A stretch of 64,000 nt of DNA from Candidatus Planktophila versatilis (GTDB lineage Bacteria; Actinomycetota; Actinomycetes; Nanopelagicales; Nanopelagicaceae). Both the position numbers and the translations under genes were made by a program. The stretch spans positions 930,001 to 994,000 of the forward strand of contig NZ_CP016774.1 of NCBI RefSeq assembly GCF_002288105.1, in the 5' to 3' direction. Numbering within the stretch: the first letter of the stretch is position 1; every line of letters begins with the position of its first letter. The notes under the pieces were generated by a model. The model saw nothing but the letters and a program-made list of their open reading frames with translations. It had not been told where the DNA came from and ran no database searches. Of this stretch, positions 11,085 to 19,165 are shown in pieces.

Positions 11085-11770
11085 CTCTTCTCCGTAAGAA
11101 GTTGGAAGCCGACCCCTCTAATCGTCTTTATGCCTTCATATCCATCGCGATGTAATTTCTTTCGCAGGTAGGAGATATAGGTATCTACAACGGTGCTCTC
11201 AGATTCGAAGGTGATTCCCCAGACCTCATCTAGCAAATAAGTCTTAGTCAATACCCGTCCCTTGCTTTCGAGCAAAACATGCAGCAGGCGAAATTCGGTC
11301 GGAGATAACTCCACTACCTCACCGTTGAATGTGACTTGATGAGAGTCGTTATCAAGTTTGATAGGACCGCTGCTTAAGCTCGAATCAGAAGTGACTGTAA
11401 ATTGAGTTCTGCGCAAGATGGCTCTTACTCGAAGCACGAGTTCTTCTAGACCGCGCCATGGTTTTGTCACATAGTCATCGGCTCCCAGGGTTAATCCACG
11501 AGTAATGTCGGCTCGGTCACCGCGGGCACTTAGCATCAGTGCAGGAGTGTTATCGCCTGTACTTCTGATGCGTTCAATAAATTCAAAGCCATCCATCATG
11601 GGCATATTGATATCAACCACAAGAAGATCTGGTTTGGTTGTGCGAAGCAGAGTAAGGGCAACCATGGCATCAGCTGCCACAACAGTTTCAAATCCAGCGA
11701 GTTTGAAGGCATCGGCGAGTACCTCGCGGACTCCGACTTCGTCGTCAATAATCATGATGAGTTGGCTCAT
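11081..11770 (-). CDS. OmpR/PhoB-family response regulator
   Basis: A 229-residue regulator with an N-terminal receiver domain (acidic pair Asp9/Asp10, phospho-acceptor Asp53 in VVDINMP, conserved Lys in TKPW) and a C-terminal winged-helix DNA-binding domain ending in VDTYISYLRKKL...IKTIRGVGFQL. It is the partner of the kinase encoded immediately downstream, with overlapping stop and start. The gene diverges from a small secreted-protein gene across 112 bases that contain tandem 11-base-spaced repeats, as expected for side-by-side binding of an OmpR-type dimer. It is distinct from the MtrA-like regulator at 24.7-25.4 kb. Confidence 0.9.
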   Translation of the reverse strand: MSQLIMIIDDEVGVREVLADAFKLAGFETVVAADAMVALTLLRTTKPDLLVVDINMPMMDGFEFIERIRSTGDNTPALMLSARGDRADITRGLTLGADDYVTKPWRGLEELVLRVRAILRRTQFTVTSDSSLSSGPIKLDNDSHQVTFNGEVVELSPTEFRLLHVLLESKGRVLTKTYLLDEVWGITFESESTVVDTYISYLRKKLHRDGYEGIKTIRGVGFQLLTEKS

Positions 11771-11839
11771 GTACCCAGCCTTTCACGCAATTCCCACTTT
11801 TTCTACCACTTCACGCCCTTGCACACGAAACCGCTAGGT

Positions 11840-11876
11840 GATTCACAGAAGATTCACACCACCTCTTTAATACTAT
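11840..11876 (+). promoter_or_regulatory. Direct repeats and promoter for the small secreted-protein gene
   Basis: Two copies of GATTCAC lie at 11840-11846 and 11851-11857, exactly 11 bases apart, one helical turn. A -10-like TACTAT follows at 11871-11876 and ends six bases before the ATG at 11883. Tandem repeats with this pitch just upstream of a -10 box are the classic arrangement for activation by OmpR-family regulators, and such a regulator is encoded divergently next door. Confidence 0.5.
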
Positions 11877-11882
11877 TAAGCC

Positions 11883-12326
11883 ATGAGAAGAGGCATATCC
11901 GCAGCGGTTATCTTCACTCTCTGCTCGTTCTCTTCTTTCTCTCAATCTGCTGTAGCAGATCAACGGACACCACCTCCTCTGCCTTCAGGGGTCCTCGAAC
12001 AATTCCAGCGAGATATGGATGCCTTTAACCAAGCGATGCAACTTCGCGACCAGCAAATGCGTGAAATAAACCAGAGTTTTTATCTGGCTATTAATAAAGC
12101 TAATCAAGATGCTCGATCTGCCATGCAAATTGCAAGTAAGCCAGAGCAAAAGATTTCTGTCATTACGGTAAAGAAAGGCGCAGTCGCTGCCGCAATTTAT
12201 GCTCGAGAGAGTGCAATCATCGCACTTGGCCAACCGCCTATACCGCCAATAGATCCAATGCGCGTGCAGAAAAATTCAGCGAAACAAAAAGAGAGGCAAG
12301 AAAAGAAAGAGAAACAATTCCGCTAG
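11883..12326 (+). CDS. Small secreted protein of unknown function
   Basis: A 147-residue protein that I do not recognise. Residues 1-25 form a signal peptide (MRRGISAAVIFTLCSFSS core, SAVADQ cleavage region). The mature part is rich in Gln, Lys, Arg and Ala, predicted mostly helical (FQRDMDAFNQAMQLRDQQM), and ends in a proline stretch followed by a highly charged Lys/Glu/Arg/Gln tail. It is divergent from a response regulator and carries tandem repeats in its promoter, so it may be a target of that system, perhaps in the envelope. Transcription is probably leaderless. It abuts the convergent hibernation-factor gene with no gap. Confidence 0.7.
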   Translation: MRRGISAAVIFTLCSFSSFSQSAVADQRTPPPLPSGVLEQFQRDMDAFNQAMQLRDQQMREINQSFYLAINKANQDARSAMQIASKPEQKISVITVKKGAVAAAIYARESAIIALGQPPIPPIDPMRVQKNSAKQKERQEKKEKQFR

Positions 12327-12674
12327 TTACTCTTTCACATCCACCTTCATGGTGCGCAAGGTATGACGATCATGGCTCTTCTCGCGTTCATGTATTTTTC
12401 TAATTTGTAATTCAATACTCTTAATTGCATCATCAAATGCCGCCACGTCATTAAATGAAGCAGCCTCTGCTCGCAGTAGCGGACCTGAACCGTGTGAAGT
12501 AATAACCACCTTATGAGAATGTTTGCCCTGTCGCGGGTTTGCCTCATGCAGTACTTCCACTTCAATGCGGTCTATCGTTACACTAAAGCGATTCATAGAG
12601 AGTAATTTCTCTTCTGCTATCGATGAAAAGTCACTAGCGAGTTCTGCATGGCGAGGATGAATGATGATTTTCAT
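12327..12674 (-). CDS. HPF/RaiA-family ribosome hibernation factor (short form)
   Basis: A 115-residue S30AE-domain protein. It shows the family pattern of beta strands and helices (IIIHPRHAEL, the IDRIEVEVLHEANPRQGKHSHKVVI strand pair, and the AFDDAIKSIELQIRKIHEREKSH helix). Such proteins bind the 30S decoding channel and inactivate ribosomes in stationary phase. It lacks the C-terminal dimerisation domain of long HPF, as in RaiA/YfiA or short HPF. In mycobacteria and relatives a long HPF gene lies beside comF and secA; here comF and secA are about 10 kb away and the factor is short and elsewhere. The basic C-terminal tail includes RHTLRTMKVDVKE. Confidence 0.8.
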   Translation of the reverse strand: MKIIIHPRHAELASDFSSIAEEKLLSMNRFSVTIDRIEVEVLHEANPRQGKHSHKVVITSHGSGPLLRAEAASFNDVAAFDDAIKSIELQIRKIHEREKSHDRHTLRTMKVDVKE

Positions 12675-12717
12675 TTCAATAGCATCCCACTACAGGGGTG
12701 AAAATGTAAGAGTAGAT

Positions 12718-13107
12718 TTAGCTGGAGAGTGGCAGCAGATAAACAACTAATGTGAGGACTGCAGCTAACGAGAGTGATTGGGTGAGAATGACCACTGCAG
12801 TCTTTCGATCGGCTGCTAGCGCTGCTTTATCCTGCACGCGCGAGAGCTGACCCAGCTTGCCGAAGTTAAACGTGCCCATCAGGCCGTATGCGAGACAGAA
12901 TTTTCGTTTCGATTGCACCCAGCCAATTGATGCCACAGCCAGCGGAATAAAGATTCCGAGTCGAAGCGAGGGCTCTGCCTTTGTTGAGATAAATCCAATA
13001 AGCGCGCTCACGCTGAGAGCGCTTCCAATAATGGCAACTACTTGGCGGCGGCGAATTTCTCCGGTGCCAATATTGCAAGATCCAGCTACATACTGGCTGT
13101 CAGACAT
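12718..13107 (-). CDS. Conserved small membrane protein, unknown function
   Basis: A 129-residue protein with about four hydrophobic segments (near 26-42, 48-64, 70-84 and 105-126). The N-terminus holds a single cysteine in GSCNIGTGEIRRRQ, and a YGLMGTFNFG segment joins helices. I do not recognise the family with certainty. The start codon immediately follows the stop codon of the 48-residue gene upstream (TAAATG), implying coupled translation. A large open frame on the opposite strand across this locus is a shadow, since the minus-strand products show coherent membrane and acidic-tail features. Confidence 0.65.
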   Translation of the reverse strand: MSDSQYVAGSCNIGTGEIRRRQVVAIIGSALSVSALIGFISTKAEPSLRLGIFIPLAVASIGWVQSKRKFCLAYGLMGTFNFGKLGQLSRVQDKAALAADRKTAVVILTQSLSLAAVLTLVVYLLPLSS

Positions 13108-13254
13108 TTACGCTTCTTCGAATTCGTCTTCATCAATCCAAGCATCAGTTTCATTCTCGTCTTGTTTTTCAACCCACGATAGGAATGATCCGACAGCGCG
13201 GAAGGCAAGAAGTGCAACAGTGATTGCTGCAAGGGTTCTTCGGAGCGCTTTCAT
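13108..13254 (-). CDS. 48-residue single-pass small membrane protein
   Basis: A very short gene: ATG at 13254, TAA at 13108-13110, 48 residues. The product has a basic N-terminus (MKALRRTLAA), one hydrophobic stretch (about residues 9-27) and a strongly acidic tail (DENETDAWIDEDEFEEA). The stop codon is directly followed by the ATG of the membrane protein downstream, so the two form a coupled pair. A TATTTT box ends seven bases before the ATG. The function is unknown; the composition resembles small membrane-anchored adaptor peptides. Confidence 0.6.
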   Translation of the reverse strand: MKALRRTLAAITVALLAFRAVGSFLSWVEKQDENETDAWIDEDEFEEA

Positions 13255-13293
13255 ATGGCTAAAAATACTCCACTTTGAATCAAAGTGCGCGCT

Positions 13294-14361
13294 TTACCCC
13301 TGGGTGAGTGCGGTGTCGATATCGTTCCAGAGGTCATCGATATGTTCGCACCCCACTGAAAGGCGGATGAGATTCTCCGGCACGCTATGGCTCTCGCGTT
13401 CCCACCGGCGCCGGCGCTCCCACGTGGTTTCAACTCCCCCAAGACTTGTTGCATTGGCAATAAGAGTTGATGCATCGCAGATGGCTTCGGTCTGCTCGAC
13501 CGTTGCACCTACCTCAAAGGAGATGACTGCGCCGAATCCGGGATAGCGAACATTTTTCACTGCAGGGTGGCCAGCTAACTTCTTTGCCAAGATGGCAGCA
13601 CTTTCTTGGGCCCGGTTAAATCGAAGTGGGAATGTACGAAGTCCGCGCAGACCAAGCCAAACTTCAAAAGGACCGGCAACTCCGCCCAGAGTTGTGCGGG
13701 CTTCAATGAGGCGGGTATGAAGAGCAGGATCCTTCACCGAAAGTGAACCTAAAATAACATCGCTATGTCCAGCTAAATATTTGGCAACTGAATGCATGAC
13801 GATATCTGCGCCAAATGTCAGCGGCTTTTGATTGAGCGGTGTTGCAAAAGTATTATCAAATCCCACACCCAAATTACGCTTCTTTGCTTCGCCAATGATC
13901 ACTGCCACTTCAGCAACATTTAACCCAGGATTGGTTGGTGATTCCACCCATAAGAAGGCGGCGCCCTGTAATTGGCTAATCACCTCTTTGGTATCTGTAA
14001 TATCTACAAAGCGAACTTCTAGTCGACCTTCAGTGTGATAACGCTTAAGCAGTGACATGGTGCCGCTATAGCCTTCATGTGAGGCAACTACAGGTGCTCC
14101 GTGTGGCAAGAGCGAAAAGACGGCAGTGATTGCCGCCATCCCTGAGGCAAAGACCAACGTTGACTGTGCTTCTTCCAGTGCCGAAATTGCATTCTCTAAG
14201 TCATGCCAGTTTTCATTTCCGAAGCGGCCATAATTGATCTCACCACCTGCACGGTATGTGGAGTTCAGGGAGATGTGTGTATTTAACCCGGCGCCCGGCG
14301 CTGCTTGCGGACGCCCTGCTGAAATTGCAAGAGTCTCCGGGTGCAGGAACTTATCGGTCAT
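13294..14361 (-). CDS. Cys/Met metabolism PLP-dependent enzyme (cystathionine gamma-synthase/lyase type)
   Basis: A 355-residue fold-type I PLP enzyme. Family hallmarks are SGMAAITAVFSLL near residue 73, the ESPTNPGL motif, the FDNTFATP segment and the PLP lysine in HSVAKYLAGHSD. Members of this family catalyse gamma- or beta-eliminations and replacements on homoserine esters, cystathionine or methionine. It is shorter than most MetB/MetC proteins (about 380-400 residues). Substrate choice between cystathionine gamma-synthase and lyase cannot be made by eye. A TACTCT box lies six bases before the ATG. The neighbouring msrA gene also concerns sulfur amino acids, though the two are probably transcribed separately. 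Confidence 0.85.
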   Translation of the reverse strand: MTDKFLHPETLAISAGRPQAAPGAGLNTHISLNSTYRAGGEINYGRFGNENWHDLENAISALEEAQSTLVFASGMAAITAVFSLLPHGAPVVASHEGYSGTMSLLKRYHTEGRLEVRFVDITDTKEVISQLQGAAFLWVESPTNPGLNVAEVAVIIGEAKKRNLGVGFDNTFATPLNQKPLTFGADIVMHSVAKYLAGHSDVILGSLSVKDPALHTRLIEARTTLGGVAGPFEVWLGLRGLRTFPLRFNRAQESAAILAKKLAGHPAVKNVRYPGFGAVISFEVGATVEQTEAICDASTLIANATSLGGVETTWERRRRWERESHSVPENLIRLSVGCEHIDDLWNDIDTALTQG

Positions 14362-14378
14362 GGGTACAGAGTAATCGC

Positions 14379-14909
14379 TTAGCTGGAGACTTGCGAAGGA
14401 AATGGGACTCCCGTACTTGAATGACAGTCATAGCCATTGGGATTCTTCGCTAAATATCGCTGGTGGTACTCCTCGGCGAGATAGTAAGGGATGCCTTGCG
14501 CGCTCTTGATCTCGGTAACAATCTCGCCAATTCCTTTTCGGGAAAGGGCTGCCTGATACACATCGCGTGTTGCCTCTGCCTGAAGCAACTGAGAATCACT
14601 CGTTGTAAAAATCGCACTCCGATACTGGGTTCCGATATCTCCACCTTGTCGGTTCAGTGACGTCGGATCATGCATCACCCAGAACTCTTCTAGTAATCGT
14701 CTATATGTGACCTTCGTTGGATCAAAGCTCACTTCCACAATTTCAGCGTGGCCGGTAACTCCTGTGCACACTTGTTCATATGAAGGATCTGGACGTGCTC
14801 CACCCATATAGCCAACACTTGTCTGTAGTACTCCAGGAATATTCCATAATCTGCGCTCGGCGCCCCAGAAACAACCTGTTGCAAAATATGCGCTCTCGGT
14901 ATCGCTCAT
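14379..14909 (-). CDS. msrA: Peptide methionine sulfoxide reductase MsrA
   Basis: A 176-residue enzyme that reduces methionine-S-sulfoxide in proteins. The active-site motif GCFWGAE puts the catalytic Cys at residue 13. The GYMGG, GHAEIVEV, FWVMHDPT and GTQYRSAIF blocks are all present. A resolving cysteine is seen near the C-terminus (YDCHSSTG). The open frame continues 18 codons upstream but would run toward the divergent tRNA gene; the ATG at 14909 puts the catalytic segment in its usual place and leaves 27 bases before the tRNA. Confidence 0.93.
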   Translation of the reverse strand: MSDTESAYFATGCFWGAERRLWNIPGVLQTSVGYMGGARPDPSYEQVCTGVTGHAEIVEVSFDPTKVTYRRLLEEFWVMHDPTSLNRQGGDIGTQYRSAIFTTSDSQLLQAEATRDVYQAALSRKGIGEIVTEIKSAQGIPYYLAEEYHQRYLAKNPNGYDCHSSTGVPFPSQVSS

Positions 14910-14936
14910 AGTCAGATAATCTACCCTTCTACCTGC

Positions 14937-15008
14937 GCCCCCGTAGCTCAGGGGATAGAGCACTGCCCTCCGGAGGCAGGTGCACAGGTTCGATTCCTGT
15001 CGGGGGCA
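14937..15008 (+). tRNA. tRNA-Arg, anticodon CCG
   Basis: A complete cloverleaf: acceptor stem GCCCCCG/CGGGGGC with discriminator A, D-arm GTAGCTCAGGGGATAGAGCA, anticodon stem CTGCC/GGCAG with loop CTCCGGA (anticodon CCG, reading CGG), and T-arm CAGG-TTCGATT-CCTG. The 3' CCA is not encoded. Its promoter must overlap the start of the divergent msrA gene. Confidence 0.96.
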
Positions 15009-15067
15009 CTAGCACCAACTGCGCTCAATCTTTTCATAACGCAAAGAGCGTAAGAGGGATATAAATC

Positions 15068-15117
15068 ACTACAAAGTACGAAATCTTTTCGCCTTCCTTC
15101 TTGTTTATCTTTGTAGT
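15068..15117 (+). other. Long-loop inverted repeat in the whiB1-like leader region
   Basis: Perfect 9-base arms ACTACAAAG (15068-15076) and CTTTGTAGT (15109-15117) are separated by 32 bases, between the tRNA-Arg gene and the whiB gene. It could be a hairpin terminating the tRNA transcript, a structured leader, or a regulator site. The rest of this 181-base gap shows the WhiB ribosome-binding site but no gene. Confidence 0.35.
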
Positions 15118-15189
15118 AACAGGGAGAATTAACCTCTTGCACGCACTAGTTGCGCACACATTTATATCTGGAATTGAAAGGGGTGAGCC

Positions 15190-15456
15190 ATGGACTGGAG
15201 ACATCAATCTGCGTGTCGTGATGAAGATCCTGAGCTCTTCTTCCCCGTTGGAAATACTGGCCCTGCAATTAGCCAGATTGAAGAAGCGAAGAAGGTATGT
15301 AATCGCTGCATCGTAAAAGATCCATGCCTTGCTTGGGCGCTGGAATCAGGTCAAGATGCAGGTGTGTGGGGCGGACTTTCAGAAGATGAGCGCCGCGCCC
15401 TTAAACGTCGCGCCGCTCGTAATCGTGCTCGCTTGATAGATAACGGACTTTCTTAA
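15190..15456 (+). CDS. WhiB-family iron-sulfur transcription factor (WhiB1-like)
   Basis: An 88-residue Wbl protein. The four cluster-binding cysteines are Cys9, Cys37, Cys40 and Cys46, followed by the GVWGGL turn (58-63) and a basic C-terminal DNA-contact segment (KRRAARNRAR). Such proteins carry a [4Fe-4S] cluster and bind the sigma-A region 4. The convergent neighbour is a PdtaS-like kinase, exactly the arrangement of whiB1 and pdtaS in Mycobacterium, which supports the WhiB1 assignment. A good Shine-Dalgarno (AAAGGGGTGAG) precedes the ATG, and a leader of unknown length contains an inverted repeat. Confidence 0.92.
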   Translation: MDWRHQSACRDEDPELFFPVGNTGPAISQIEEAKKVCNRCIVKDPCLAWALESGQDAGVWGGLSEDERRALKRRAARNRARLIDNGLS

Positions 15457-15466
15457 CCACTAATTT

Positions 15467-16942
15467 CTACTTAGTATTGGGAAAAACCAATATCGCTTTC
15501 GTCTGTACGTGATCAGAGACCAATGAGAGCGTGCCGCTGAGTTCATTTTCGGTCAGCGTGCGCACAATTTGCAGACCTAGGTTTGGAGATTCAGCGATAT
15601 TAAATCCTTCAGGTAAGCCCACACCATCATCTGAAATGATCACTTGAATATCTGAATTCCCTGAATCAACATGAATTCCGAGCACTGAACCCTCCTCAGC
15701 TAATCCGTGTTCGAGGGCGTTATGAATGAGTTCGGTAATGACTAGGGCTAGCGGTGTTGCAATTCGTGGGTCAAGTGAACCAAAGGTGCCGGTTCGCTCG
15801 ATACGCAATTCATTCATTCGAGGGCTCAGCTCTAGCGCATGTGTGACCAGGCTATCTAGCACCTGATCAAATCCCACTGATGCATCGGGGGTATTGGAAA
15901 GAGTTTCATGTACCAAGGCAATGGAGGCAATACGACGAACCGCCTCGTTAAGTGCCGCACTCGCGTTGGGATCATTGATGCGGCGGGCCTGCAACCTAAG
16001 CAGAGCTGAAACTGTCTGCAGATTATTCTTTACTCGGTGATGAATCTCGCGAATAGTCACATCTTTTGTTACTAGTTCTCGCTCGCGTCTGCGAATCTCA
16101 GTCACGTTATTAAGTAAAACGATTGCACCAATCCGGTTTTCACCTTGAATTAGTGGCAGGACGGTAAATGAGATAGTTCCACCCGCATTTTCAACTTCAA
16201 CTCGTTTCAGTGACTTACCTGTAAGTGCCCCAGCGATACTCTCTTCTTGGGCATCAGCACTGTGTTGCGCAAGTGATTGCGCAAGAGTTCCGAGCTCAAT
16301 GCCTTCAACTTCCTTTACCCACCCCAAGCGGCTAAATGCTGATTGTGCATTCGGACTTGCATAGGAGACAACACCGTTGACATCAAGGCGGATTAATCCA
16401 TCACCCACTCGCGGTGCCGGGTCAAAAAGTGATCCTGCATCTGGATATGGAAAACTTCCTTCCGTAATCATTCGATATAAATTATGTGCAATCTCGCGAT
16501 AATTAAGTTCCAGTCGGCTGGGTTGGCGCATGAGTTCGGCATTTCTATGGCGTGAAATAACTGCAACCACAAGGCCATCAACTAAGACGGGGATTGTTTC
16601 CTCTTTAACCGAGAACTCCCCCATCGGTTCTGGTTCTGTATCTCTGACAATCTCAGCACTAGCAAGTGCTTGATCTATATATTTGCGCTGCCCATGGGTG
16701 ATTTCATCCCCGATGACATCAAGTGGAAAGAGAGTTGCGGCAGTTGTGGGTCTGATGTGCGCAACTGCAACGTATCCCGTGGGCCAACTCTTGAAATCTT
16801 TTCGCAGCGGAACCCAGAGAATGAGATCGGCAAATGATAAATCTGAAAGAAGTTGCCAATCGGCTATCAGTTCTCGGAGTCGGTGGATATGAATGTCGGT
16901 CAGCGGACTTCGCTCTTTCACAAATTCTTCAATTGATGCCAT
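15467..16942 (-). CDS. pdtaS: PdtaS-like cytoplasmic sensor histidine kinase
   Basis: A 491-residue soluble kinase. An N-terminal GAF-like domain (about 1-140) and a PAS domain (about 180-290) precede a HisKA_2 dimerisation domain with IREIHHRVKNNLQT, then a HATPase domain (ELIHNALEHG, DDGVGLPEGF, NLGLQIV). This is the architecture of mycobacterial PdtaS (Rv3220c), which phosphorylates the antiterminator PdtaR and is inhibited by copper and nitric oxide in that genus. Its convergent neighbour is a whiB gene, as in Mycobacterium. A start at 16942 avoids overlap with the upstream gene and has AAGGA at suitable distance. The PdtaR partner is not in the window. Confidence 0.88.
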   Translation of the reverse strand: MASIEEFVKERSPLTDIHIHRLRELIADWQLLSDLSFADLILWVPLRKDFKSWPTGYVAVAHIRPTTAATLFPLDVIGDEITHGQRKYIDQALASAEIVRDTEPEPMGEFSVKEETIPVLVDGLVVAVISRHRNAELMRQPSRLELNYREIAHNLYRMITEGSFPYPDAGSLFDPAPRVGDGLIRLDVNGVVSYASPNAQSAFSRLGWVKEVEGIELGTLAQSLAQHSADAQEESIAGALTGKSLKRVEVENAGGTISFTVLPLIQGENRIGAIVLLNNVTEIRRRERELVTKDVTIREIHHRVKNNLQTVSALLRLQARRINDPNASAALNEAVRRIASIALVHETLSNTPDASVGFDQVLDSLVTHALELSPRMNELRIERTGTFGSLDPRIATPLALVITELIHNALEHGLAEEGSVLGIHVDSGNSDIQVIISDDGVGLPEGFNIAESPNLGLQIVRTLTENELSGTLSLVSDHVQTKAILVFPNTK

Positions 16943-16953
16943 ATTACGAATCC

Positions 16954-17343
16954 TTACGAAAGCCACGTTGCCAGATTGCTGGCAATCTCTTGTGTGGCAA
17001 ACCAGGTCAGTTCCTGACCATCAGCTGAAACCTCAAAACAGCATTGCACGTAATCCCACTGCAGAGGTGCAGAAAGTGAGATTGAGAGTTCATGCTCTGC
17101 TTCAATGATTGATTCAGGAACTTCCAGGGCTAACACACAGGCAGTACCAACAGCAAAACCAAGTAGCTCCACTGCATCTTCAGCTGCAATCAGTGAAAGG
17201 ATGTATTCGACTTCTTCTTCATCGAGATTGCTATTGCTAGATATGAATGTCGGGGTAGCTGCATAGGCATCGCTGACATCGAACTCTCCTGATTGGAGAA
17301 ATTCTTGAATTTCAGAGGCGGTAACACCAATGTATGCACGCAT
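16954..17343 (-). CDS. Conserved actinobacterial protein, unknown function (DUF6912-like)
   Basis: A 129-residue soluble acidic protein, MRAYIGVTASEIQEFL at the start and EEVEYILSLIAAEDAVEL in the middle. It resembles a small actinobacterial family of unknown function that I believe is DUF6912, commonly found beside PdtaS-like genes, though I cannot confirm this without a search. A TAGGCT box six bases before the ATG points to leaderless transcription. It ends 11 bases before the kinase start and may be co-transcribed with it. Confidence 0.6.
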   Translation of the reverse strand: MRAYIGVTASEIQEFLQSGEFDVSDAYAATPTFISSNSNLDEEEVEYILSLIAAEDAVELLGFAVGTACVLALEVPESIIEAEHELSISLSAPLQWDYVQCCFEVSADGQELTWFATQEIASNLATWLS

Positions 17344-17362
17344 GTGCCTAGCCTATAAGAAG

Positions 17363-18454
17363 TTATCCCCCTACCTCACCGGCCAAACTGGCAATGCTCT
17401 TGCGGAGCAGGCTTCGATCATTGGATTCATAGAGTGATGTCTGCTCATTTTCAGCCATTGCTATCGAACGTGAATCTGCCGGATACGCAAGAATTTTCTT
17501 AGGGCCAATCGTCCTTGCACCCGCCAGAAATGCTTCGTCATAAATTGCACCTCTCTTTCCTGGAGCCGACATGGCCTGCACAAAAGAGATTGTGGGCTTC
17601 ATTGAATTTTGTGAGAGAGCTTGTGAAATCTTGCGAACTCGCTCGACTCCCACTCGGTTAGATTTTGCGATGATCCATAATTCATCTGCCTGCGAAGTGA
17701 CCCACACCAAAATCTCACCAGTCCAGCGTTGGCCTCGCAGTACTTGCGTAAGTTCGTTGATCACACCGGAATCGATGATGATGTAATCAAACTCGGTCTT
17801 AGCAGTGTCCAATAGCGTAATAGATTCAGCGGTATTTTCCTGAGTGACTTCCAGTGCCCACAGATTATTGGCAATCTTTTGAAAGCTTTTGGAAGAGTTC
17901 AACCCTTGTTGCCCTAAGAGAATTGCAATAGCTGGAGAAATGGCATTTGCATCAATGATGAGAACTTTCTTTGCTAAAAGACTGAGTTCAGTTGCGATGT
18001 TAATACTTAACGATGTGCAACCAGCGCCAGCATGGGCAGCTGCAATTGCCAGGACATGTGCTCGAGTTTGCTGGGTAATCGGCTCACTGACTCTGAGCAT
18101 CGGTCTTCTCATCGAACCGCGAATCATCGAGATTAACTCGAGGGCAACGGTGGGCTGGGCAAAGGAATCTGGAAATTGACGCAGATCTGCATCGCTCTTT
18201 CGAAAGATAAAGATTCTCATCCCGCTATTAGTGAGTTTATGAAGAGATTGGGCATCTAGCCCCTCTAAATCTGTGGAGATGAGTAATACATCTGGTTGTG
18301 TCTCTAAACCTTGCAAAAAATCATTGAGTGATACCCAATCCAGTGCGCGGTATAAGACGCTCCATCCTTGGCTAAATAAGGTACTTGCCGCAAAGCTTTC
18401 AAAGTCAGAACCATGAATCGCTGTGACCGCACTAGCGTGTTCTGACTTAGCCAT
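17363..18454 (-). CDS. CpaE/MinD-like P-loop protein with degenerate Walker A
   Basis: A 363-residue protein with an N-terminal receiver-like region (about 1-110) and a C-terminal MinD/ParA-type domain, the layout of CpaE pilus-localisation proteins. The Walker A position reads [16 protein letters not shown] where active enzymes have KGGVGKTT, so both the signature and P-loop lysines are absent; actinobacterial relatives often have Arg there. [12 protein letters not shown] and YIIIDSGV correspond to the switch I and Walker B regions. ATP hydrolysis is doubtful. It overlaps the SAF-domain gene by 8 bases, and start 18454 (ATGGCTAA overlap) fits coupling better than the TTG or later codons. No pilin or CpaF gene is present here. 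Confidence 0.72.
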   Translation of the reverse strand: MAKSEHASAVTAIHGSDFESFAASTLFSQGWSVLYRALDWVSLNDFLQGLETQPDVLLISTDLEGLDAQSLHKLTNSGMRIFIFRKSDADLRQFPDSFAQPTVALELISMIRGSMRRPMLRVSEPITQQTRAHVLAIAAAHAGAGCTSLSINIATELSLLAKKVLIIDANAISPAIAILLGQQGLNSSKSFQKIANNLWALEVTQENTAESITLLDTAKTEFDYIIIDSGVINELTQVLRGQRWTGEILVWVTSQADELWIIAKSNRVGVERVRKISQALSQNSMKPTISFVQAMSAPGKRGAIYDEAFLAGARTIGPKKILAYPADSRSIAMAENEQTSLYESNDRSLLRKSIASLAGEVGG

Positions 18455-19043
18455 GTGTTTGTACGGCAACCAAACGACCGCTAGTCGTTGCCGCTAATAC
18501 GTCAGCGATGAATTCACCAGCTACTGACACTGTCATTGCCACTTCTCCCCCGAAATTTGATCCTTTCCTATCGATTGAAACTACGAAGACGCTGCCGAGG
18601 ATGAAGGTGGGCGCCTGCAAGCTTTCGCCATTCTTTTCATCGTGTAACTGATAGAGGCTGACAATCTCTCCAACACCGACTTGTGATGGAATATCTACCG
18701 CGCGCATACTCAGAGAAACCTGCTTTTGCCTGGCAGAAATTGATTGGTTAGTCAGTGCATCGACTTCAATTAATTCTCCTGCCGCAATAATGCGGCGTGA
18801 AATCAGGCCAGTGGGATCAATATCTGCAGATACATACCTTCCCCGAGCTGACCCCAGGGTGACTGAGATGAGATTAAGGTCAGTGCTCTCAATAGATGTT
18901 CCTGATGCAATCGGCCTACTTGCCACCCAATATTTCTCTTTCTGATTTGCGGCAACGGACATCAGAAAAGATGCCAAGAGCGCTGCTATGAAAAGTGAGA
19001 TAGAGAGAATGAATCGTGTGTTCTTCTGCTTCCTAGGGGCCAT
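18447..19043 (-). CDS. SAF-domain protein (CpaB/RcpC-like)
   Basis: A 198-residue membrane-anchored protein. One N-terminal hydrophobic segment (about 11-32) precedes an SAF domain ([19 protein letters not shown]) of the type found in CpaB/RcpC, which assembles Flp pili, and in flagellar FlgA. The remaining half is beta-rich and extracytoplasmic. Together with the CpaE-like gene downstream it resembles two components of a Tad pilus locus, but no pilin, secretin or ATPase lies nearby. A TACGCT box ends six bases before the ATG. It may work in an envelope process other than piliation. Confidence 0.75.
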   Translation of the reverse strand: MAPRKQKNTRFILSISLFIAALLASFLMSVAANQKEKYWVASRPIASGTSIESTDLNLISVTLGSARGRYVSADIDPTGLISRRIIAAGELIEVDALTNQSISARQKQVSLSMRAVDIPSQVGVGEIVSLYQLHDEKNGESLQAPTFILGSVFVVSIDRKGSNFGGEVAMTVSVAGEFIADVLAATTSGRLVAVQTHG

Positions 19044-19165
19044 GGCGGCAGCGTAAAAGGGGGTAAGAAACCGGATCTCGCCTTTTGCACAGTACAGCGA
19101 AAGGATGAGCGCATTTCATCTTTCTAGCTGATTACTACGTGAGCGACTGACTCCACTATGCACCC

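Noticed and set aside
12857-13546. Open frame of 229 codons on the plus strand
   Set aside because: It lies antisense to three minus-strand genes with coherent features (membrane protein, 48-residue protein, PLP enzyme) and its product is Ser/Arg-rich low-complexity sequence, typical of a shadow frame.
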